From NCBI GenBank assembly GCA_024690635.1, contig JAILOW010000168.1:1-10936 (forward strand): a stretch of 10,936 nt of DNA, given 5' to 3'. Both the position numbers and the translations under genes were made by a program. This DNA comes from Butyrivibrio sp. GTDB lineage: Bacteria > Bacillota_A > Clostridia > Lachnospirales > Lachnospiraceae. Positions 5,859 through 10,936 of this stretch are shown piece after piece. Below the pieces are notes generated by a model that was not told the origin of the DNA, ran no database searches, and saw only the letters and a program-made list of their open reading frames with translations. Every line of letters starts with the position of its first letter. The first letter of the stretch is position 1.

Positions 5859-7001
5859 ATGGATTACGTTGTTAATACATTATCTAATCTCTGGCATCAG
5901 ACCGCATTTACAACCATGTCACCCGGCAATTATATAATGGTTGTCGTAGCGCTTATTTTCTTGTATCTTGCGATTGCCAAGGGATTCGAGCCACTTCTTC
6001 TGGTACCGATCTCATTCGGTATGCTTTTAGTAAATATTTATCCCGACATCATGGCTAAGCCTGTTGGAGGAGCAGCCGGAGGACTTTTGCATTATTTCTA
6101 TATTCTTGATGAATATGCAATCCTTCCTTCACTTATCTTCCTTGGTGTAGGTGCCATGACTGACTTTGGACCGCTTATTGCCAATCCCATCAGTTTCCTT
6201 ATGGGTGCCGGCGCACAGTTCGGTATTTTTGCCGCTTACTTTATGGCGATCTTCTTCGGATTTAACGATCAGCAGGCAGCTGCTGTATCTATTATCGGTG
6301 GTGCTGACGGACCTACTTCAATCTTCCTTGCAAGTAAGCTCCATCAGACATCAATATTAGGACCCATTGCCGTTGCGGCTTATTCCTACATGGCACTGGT
6401 TCCCATGATCCAGCCTCCTATCATGAAGGCTCTTACAACAGAAAGAGAGAGAAAGATCAGAATGCAGCAGCTCAGGGAAGTTTCCAAGCTTGAGAAGATA
6501 CTTTTCCCTGTTATCGTTACAATCGTTGTAAGTATGATCCTTCCTACAACAGCTCCTCTTATCGGTATGCTTATGCTTGGTAACCTCTTCAGAGAGTCAG
6601 GAGTTGTTCGTCAGCTTCAGGAGACTGCATCCAATGCTCTTATGTACATCGTTGTTATCCTCCTTGGTACTTCCGTAGGAGCAACAACAAGTGCTGAGGC
6701 TTTCCTTAACACAACTACACTTATCATCGTTGTGCTTGGCCTTATTGCCTTTGCTTTTGGTACAGCAGCCGGATGCCTTCTTGGTAAACTCCTTTGCTTC
6801 ATCACAAGAGGAAAGATCAATCCTCTTATCGGATCAGCCGGAGTTTCTGCCGTTCCTATGGCGGCCAGAGTATCACAGAAGGTTGGCGCAGAGTATGATC
6901 CTTCAAACTTCCTTTTGATGCACGCTATGGGACCTAACGTTGCCGGTGTTATCGGAACAGCGGTAGTTGCAGGTACATTCATGGCTGTATTCGGAGTTTG
7001 A
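5859..7001 (+). CDS. Na+-translocating decarboxylase beta subunit (OadB/MmdB/GcdB family)
   Basis: This 380-residue polytopic membrane protein is the pump that decarboxylates carboxybiotin and exports Na+. Family motifs are clear: [10 protein letters not shown] (148-156, D150), [12 protein letters not shown] (176-187), [20 protein letters not shown] (321-340) and [20 protein letters not shown] (350-369). Within the third motif N321, G325, S330 and R337 have the same spacing as N373, G377, S382 and R389 of Klebsiella OadB, and D150 corresponds to D203, residues known to matter for Na+ binding and transport. The protein should therefore be a working pump. It is somewhat shorter than Klebsiella OadB (433), mainly at the N-terminus, and close to MmdB/GcdB length. 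It sits between the carrier and the oxaloacetate carboxyltransferase genes in the operon. Confidence 0.94.
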   Translation: MDYVVNTLSNLWHQTAFTTMSPGNYIMVVVALIFLYLAIAKGFEPLLLVPISFGMLLVNIYPDIMAKPVGGAAGGLLHYFYILDEYAILPSLIFLGVGAMTDFGPLIANPISFLMGAGAQFGIFAAYFMAIFFGFNDQQAAAVSIIGGADGPTSIFLASKLHQTSILGPIAVAAYSYMALVPMIQPPIMKALTTERERKIRMQQLREVSKLEKILFPVIVTIVVSMILPTTAPLIGMLMLGNLFRESGVVRQLQETASNALMYIVVILLGTSVGATTSAEAFLNTTTLIIVVLGLIAFAFGTAAGCLLGKLLCFITRGKINPLIGSAGVSAVPMAARVSQKVGAEYDPSNFLLMHAMGPNVAGVIGTAVVAGTFMAVFGV

Positions 7002-7022
7002 TAAAAAAGAACTAATAAAAAC

Positions 7023-7030
7023 AGAAAGGA
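7023..7030 (+). promoter_or_regulatory. Ribosome binding site of the OadA-like gene
   Basis: AGAAAGGA lies 9 bases before the ATG at 7040, in the 38-base gap after the beta-subunit gene. No hairpin is visible in that gap. Confidence 0.6.
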
Positions 7031-7039
7031 TAAATAGAT

Positions 7040-8452
7040 ATGGCAGAATTAGAGAGAAAGCCGGTTCGTATCAATGAGACTGTCCTTCGTGATGCACATC
7101 AGTCTCTTATCGCAACAAGAATGCCCACCGAAGTTATGTTGCCGATCATCGATACAATGGACAAGGTTGGATATAATGCAGTTGAGTGCTGGGGCGGTGC
7201 TACATTTGATGCCTGCATGAGATTCCTTAAGGAAGATCCCTGGGAGAGACTTCGTAAGCTTCGTGACGGATTCAAGAACACCAAGCTTCAGATGCTCCTT
7301 CGTGGACAGAACATCCTTGGATACAAGCACTATCCCGATGACGTAGTAGATTACTTCGTACAGAAGTCTATCGCTAACGGTATTGATGTTATCAGAATCT
7401 TTGACTGTCTTAACGACCTCAGAAACCTTGAGGCTTCTGTTAAGGCTTGTAAGAAAGAGGGCGGACATGCTCAGATCGCTCTTGCTTACACACTTGGAGA
7501 TGCTTATACAGAAGAGTACTGGATGAGCGTTGCCAAGGACATCGAGAACATGGGAGCAGATTCCATCTGTATCAAGGATATGGCAGGACTTCTCCTTCCT
7601 TATGAGGCTGAAAAGCTTGTTAAGGCTCTTAAGAGCGCAACCAAGCTTCCTATCGACCTTCATACACATTACACATCAGGTGTTGCCAGCATGACTTACA
7701 TGAAGGCAGCTGAGGCAGGCGTTGATATCATCGACTGCGCTATTTCACCTTTTGCTCTCGGAACATCTCAGCCTGCTACTGAGGTTATGGTTGAAGCCTT
7801 CAAGGGACAGCCTTTCGAGACAGGACTTGATCAGAAGCTTCTTGCAAAGATCGCTGATCACTTCAGACCTTACAGAGAAGAGTGCCTTAAGAGCGGACTT
7901 ATGGATCCTAAGGTTCTTGGTGTTAACATCAAGACTCTTATGTATCAGGTTCCCGGCGGTATGCTTTCCAACATGGTTAGCCAGTTGAAAGAGCAGAACG
8001 CAAGCGACAAGTACGATACAGTGCTTGAGGAGATCCCTCAGGTTCGTAAGGACTTTGGTGAGCCTCCGCTTGTTACACCTTCTTCACAGATCGTTGGTAC
8101 ACAGGCTGTTATGAACGTACTTATGGGTGAGAGATACAAGGTTGCTACAGACCAGACCAAGGATCTTCTTGCCGGTGAGTATGGTAAGACAATCAAGCCT
8201 TTCAATCCCGAAGTTCAGAAGAAGATCATCGGCGACAGAGAGGTTATCACATGCAGACCTGCTGATAGGCTTGAGCCCAAGCTTGCTCAGTTTGAAGAAG
8301 AGGTTAAGCAGTGGAAGAAGCAGGATGAGGATGTTCTCTCATATGCATTGTTCCCTCAGGTTGCTACAGACTTCTTCAAATATCGTCTTGCTCAGGAGAC
8401 CAATGTTGATGTATCTGCTGCAGATACCAAGAACGGTGCTTATCCTGTTTGA
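7040..8452 (+). CDS. Oxaloacetate decarboxylase alpha / pyruvate carboxyltransferase subunit (OadA/5S-like, no biotin domain)
   Basis: This 470-residue cytosolic protein is a TIM-barrel carboxyltransferase of the OadA/PycB/5S family, which moves a carboxyl group between oxaloacetate/pyruvate and biotin. Visible motifs are TVLRDAHQSLIATRM (metal ligand D18), WGGATFD (51-57), LLRGQN (86-91), CIKDMAGLL (K179, the lysine carbamylated in the family), DLHTHYTSG (H208 and H210, metal ligands), and C-terminal PGGMLSNMVSQL and VTPSSQIVGTQAV. Klebsiella OadA is about 590 residues because it ends in a biotinyl domain; this protein stops before that domain, as 5S of propionibacterial transcarboxylase does, and must rely on the separate carrier encoded upstream. 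It is the last gene of the operon; a terminator begins 17 bases after its stop. It may run as oxaloacetate decarboxylase with the Na+ pump, or as half of a transcarboxylase. Confidence 0.93.
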   Translation: MAELERKPVRINETVLRDAHQSLIATRMPTEVMLPIIDTMDKVGYNAVECWGGATFDACMRFLKEDPWERLRKLRDGFKNTKLQMLLRGQNILGYKHYPDDVVDYFVQKSIANGIDVIRIFDCLNDLRNLEASVKACKKEGGHAQIALAYTLGDAYTEEYWMSVAKDIENMGADSICIKDMAGLLLPYEAEKLVKALKSATKLPIDLHTHYTSGVASMTYMKAAEAGVDIIDCAISPFALGTSQPATEVMVEAFKGQPFETGLDQKLLAKIADHFRPYREECLKSGLMDPKVLGVNIKTLMYQVPGGMLSNMVSQLKEQNASDKYDTVLEEIPQVRKDFGEPPLVTPSSQIVGTQAVMNVLMGERYKVATDQTKDLLAGEYGKTIKPFNPEVQKKIIGDREVITCRPADRLEPKLAQFEEEVKQWKKQDEDVLSYALFPQVATDFFKYRLAQETNVDVSAADTKNGAYPV

Positions 8453-8468
8453 TGATTATGTAAATATT

Positions 8469-8502
8469 GAAAAACCATCCCAATTGGGGTGGTTTTTCTT
8501 TT
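8469..8502 (+). terminator. Rho-independent terminator after the Na+ pump operon
   Basis: A 13-bp stem (8469-8481 paired with 8486-8498, containing one T-G wobble) closes a 4-base AATT loop. The descending arm includes TTTTT and continues as CTTTT. It begins 17 bases after the OadA-like stop and marks the operon end. Confidence 0.9.
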
Positions 8503-8518
8503 GCAAATAATTACTTAG

Positions 8519-8527
8519 TGCTAAAAT
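8519..8527 (+). promoter_or_regulatory. Candidate extended -10 promoter very close to the yfhO-like ATG
   Basis: TGCTAAAAT fits the extended -10 pattern TGnTATAAT with one mismatch. Normal spacing would place the transcription start near 8534, only about 3 bases before the ATG at 8537. No good -35 is present at 17-base spacing; TTGCAA (8501-8506) would need a 15-base spacer. The whole gap between terminator and ATG is only 34 bases. Confidence 0.4.
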
Positions 8528-8536
8528 ATATATTGT

Positions 8537-10936
8537 ATGTTTAATAAGGATTATGAGCAAAACAAACTAAATATTGTGCATGCTCTTTTATCCGGCGTTA
8601 TAGTTGCTTTTATTTTTATTGCTGTACTTTTTGTCTGCAGGATTGCTCCTTTCGGAGACAATACATTTCTTATGTATGACTTGAAAAGGCAGTATTGCGA
8701 CTATTATGCTTATTTAAAGACTGTTCTTAAAGGGGAGAACAATATCTTTTATTCCTTTTCCACGACCCTTGGATCCGGAACTCTGGGCTTTTTTGTCTAT
8801 TATCTCATGAGCCCTTTTCTGGTTCTTCTTTCTTTTTTTGATCAGGAAAGCCTTTATCTTGGGATCACTCTAATCATCGGACTTAAGCTTTCTCTGGCTT
8901 CTTTTATCATGGATCTTTTTATGCAAAGGTTCATAATACCTATAAGGAAAAATTCGTTATTTGACTCTTCATACATTTCTGTATTTATATGCTCGGTTTC
9001 ATGGGCTTTTTCAGGTTACCTTTTTGCACACAGCATGAATATGATGTGGATGGATGTGGTAATACTTTTACCTTTATTTGTAGGATGCCTTGAAAGCCTT
9101 ATACAAAGCGGAAAAAAGAAAGGCTATATCATCACCTTATTTGCAATCCTGATATTGAATTATTACATTACCTATCAGGTCCTTTTATTTTCTTTGCTAT
9201 GGCTACTTATGCGGATGCTGGTCAGCAAAGTATCCAGCCCTATTAAAGTGATTTTGAACTATATCGCTGCATCTTTTATTTCTGTTATGATGTCTGCGTT
9301 TCTTATGCTGCCTACAGCTATAGAACTGATGGACAGTCCAAAAGATGTTGCTTTGTACGGCCTTTCTTTGTCCGGCAAAAACCTGAATTTGATAGATTTC
9401 TTATCCAAGATACCCTGTTTTTCCTATGACTACATTGAAGCCAGATTTGGTTTTCCGCAGATTTACTGCGGCGTTTTTATGATCCTTCTGACAGTGATGT
9501 TTTTCCTTAGTAAAAAGATTTCTCTTAGGGATAAGCTTGGAATGGGATCTTTGATGCTTGTACTGACTGTTGGAATGTGCAAGGACATACTTAATATTAT
9601 CTGGCATGCACTTATGGAGCCTTCAGGACATCCCTACAGGCAGGCTTTTTTGTATGTGTTTGTGATCATCATATGCTCAGGAGCGGCTCTTTCTCATATT
9701 GATGATGAACATAATCTCCTTACCATATTGGCAGGTACTTGTTTCTTTACTGCCGTTCTTATTCTTGTAAGAAAAGGAAGATATGATCATTTTTCCGACC
9801 TTTCATTTAAGCTCAATCTTTGTATTCTTGCTGTATTTACGATTTTGCTTTTGCTTAAGTTTGTTGGAAACACTCGTGAAATCAGAGCTTTGTCCGTTGT
9901 GATGATTGCTGTTTTTATTGTTTCGGTGGTGGATCTTTCCATAAATGCATGCTTTACCTATAAAAATCAGGCCATGAAAAATGAGCAGGCTTCTGTTTAT
10001 TCACAGAAAGTTGACGCTACTCTCGAAGCCTTGTCCTATGTAAAAGATAAAGACAATTCTTTTTACAGGATGGAAGATCTTAATCCCAGGCAGCAAAACG
10101 ATGCCCTTCAATATGCATATAACGGAGTTACGCACTATAGCTCCGCCGGAAGAGTAAACGTCAGATATTTCCTCCAGAGCCTTGGATATAATGACGACGA
10201 GCTTTATACTGCCTATGGTCATGACAATACTGAGGCTGCGGATGCGCTTCTTGGCGTTAAGTATGTTTTATCTGACGGTACATATAATGCTCATGATGAT
10301 TATCCGGAGCTTTTTTTCGGTGAAAAGAGTGTGTACGAAAATCCCTATGTTCTTTCTGTGGCAATAGGAGTTGATGATTTTGATCTTACAGACATTGCAG
10401 GTAAAGAAGGAAACCTTCCTGATATGTCCATGAGCCATGTTCCTTTACTTGATCCCTTCAGGCTTCAGGAAGATGTGCTAAACAGGCTTTGCGGTAAGGG
10501 CTTAGTTGGCACCTTGTTTACTGATGCAGGTGTTTTGGAGAGTGATGTGTATATATCCGAAGAAAAGTACTGCAAAGACTATACAGCCACGGCGAATGCA
10601 GACGGAGAGTTGTATTTTTATCTAGACGGTCTTATTGGCAAAAGTGAAAGCCTTTCAGTATTTGTTGAAGGCGAGTTTTTGACAACCTATGGCAATGAAT
10701 CCTGTTGTAAGGTTTTGAATCTTGGACAAAAGAAAAAGGGCGATATAGTTCATCTTACGGTTCAGGGGGAAAGCGAGGATGATGACCTTGGAAGTGCAGT
10801 ATTTGTTACCGAGGATCCGACTGTTTTAAAGAGTGCGAAAGAGCTGCTTTCTCCGAATTTCTGTAATATTGTCAAAAAGAGCTCGTCCCATATACAGATA
10901 AAAACAGGGAATCACAAGGGCGTATTTATGACGATA
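8537..10936 (+). CDS. YfhO-family polytopic membrane protein (3' end outside window)
   Basis: An uninterrupted 800-codon frame runs from ATG 8537 to the window end without a stop, so the C-terminus is missing. The layout is that of YfhO proteins, large membrane proteins related to GT-C glycosyltransferases; Bacillus YfhO has been linked to lipoteichoic acid glycosylation. Residues 14-34 form the first membrane helix, followed by the family segment YDLKRQYCDYYAYLK, then GSGTLGFFVYYLMSPFLVLL. Many more hydrophobic helices follow up to about residue 480. Beyond lies an extracytoplasmic part with typical family phrases: FYRMEDLNPRQQND, GVTHYSSAGRVNVRYFLQSLGY, LLGVKYVLSDG and YENPYVLSVAIG. The start is the first possible ATG, since an in-frame TAA lies at 8522-8524, but no Shine-Dalgarno sequence precedes it. 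It follows the Na+ pump operon in the same direction, behind a terminator, so it is a separate unit. The substrate and sugar are unknown. Confidence 0.87.
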   Translation, partial: MFNKDYEQNKLNIVHALLSGVIVAFIFIAVLFVCRIAPFGDNTFLMYDLKRQYCDYYAYLKTVLKGENNIFYSFSTTLGSGTLGFFVYYLMSPFLVLLSFFDQESLYLGITLIIGLKLSLASFIMDLFMQRFIIPIRKNSLFDSSYISVFICSVSWAFSGYLFAHSMNMMWMDVVILLPLFVGCLESLIQSGKKKGYIITLFAILILNYYITYQVLLFSLLWLLMRMLVSKVSSPIKVILNYIAASFISVMMSAFLMLPTAIELMDSPKDVALYGLSLSGKNLNLIDFLSKIPCFSYDYIEARFGFPQIYCGVFMILLTVMFFLSKKISLRDKLGMGSLMLVLTVGMCKDILNIIWHALMEPSGHPYRQAFLYVFVIIICSGAALSHIDDEHNLLTILAGTCFFTAVLILVRKGRYDHFSDLSFKLNLCILAVFTILLLLKFVGNTREIRALSVVMIAVFIVSVVDLSINACFTYKNQAMKNEQASVYSQKVDATLEALSYVKDKDNSFYRMEDLNPRQQNDALQYAYNGVTHYSSAGRVNVRYFLQSLGYNDDELYTAYGHDNTEAADALLGVKYVLSDGTYNAHDDYPELFFGEKSVYENPYVLSVAIGVDDFDLTDIAGKEGNLPDMSMSHVPLLDPFRLQEDVLNRLCGKGLVGTLFTDAGVLESDVYISEEKYCKDYTATANADGELYFYLDGLIGKSESLSVFVEGEFLTTYGNESCCKVLNLGQKKKGDIVHLTVQGESEDDDLGSAVFVTEDPTVLKSAKELLSPNFCNIVKKSSSHIQIKTGNHKGVFMTI

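Noticed and set aside
7049..7669. A 206-codon open frame on the minus strand inside the OadA-like gene
   Set aside because: It is antisense to a highly conserved coding region, has no recognisable domain, and is explained by the codon bias of the + strand gene.
8553..8570. A five-codon ATG frame (MSKTN) after AAGGA, as a leader peptide or alternative start
   Set aside because: It is out of frame with the yfhO-like protein, and the AAGGA lies only 2 bases from its ATG, too close for a working site.

Overview
The window reads as chromosomal DNA from a low-to-mid GC Gram-positive anaerobe of the Clostridia, most likely a Lachnospiraceae member close to Butyrivibrio, Pseudobutyrivibrio or Roseburia. 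The evidence is the kind of proteins present (ScpA/ScpB, a Na+-pumping decarboxylase set, YfhO), strong AGGAGG-type ribosome binding sites, short rho-independent terminators, and the codon style. The genus is an inference. All recognised genes lie on the + strand, and no gap between genes exceeds about 135 bases. I see no insertion sequence, tRNA, rRNA, CRISPR array or phage gene.

Region 1 (1-723) is translation: the 3' end of alaS, then rpsU (ribosomal protein S21, only 58 residues) behind its own sigma-A-type promoter and closed by a strong hairpin terminator. Region 2 (778-3017) is a tight three-gene unit: a membrane-anchored calcineurin-like metallophosphoesterase, then scpA and scpB, the kleisin and winged-helix partners of SMC in chromosome condensation. 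It ends in a second terminator.

Region 3 (about 3016-8502) is the most interesting part. It is a five-gene operon with its own promoter and terminator. It encodes a 12S/MmdA-type acyl-CoA carboxyltransferase, a lipoprotein-type OadG/MmdD subunit, a small biotin carrier, the Na+-translocating membrane beta subunit, and a 5S/OadA-type oxaloacetate (pyruvate) carboxyltransferase. The first four genes follow the mmdA-D-C-B logic of methylmalonyl-CoA decarboxylase. The fifth adds a second carboxyltransferase to the same single carrier and single pump. The machine could therefore pass a biotin-bound carboxyl group between an acyl-CoA, oxaloacetate/pyruvate and the Na+ pump: a transcarboxylase wired to a membrane Na+ gradient. 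The acyl-CoA transferase lacks the usual N-terminal arm and departs from several family motifs, so its substrate is uncertain.

Region 4 (8537 to the window end) is the first 800 codons of a YfhO-family polytopic membrane protein that runs off the window. It has no visible Shine-Dalgarno sequence, and an extended -10 element sits so close to its ATG that the mRNA may be leaderless.
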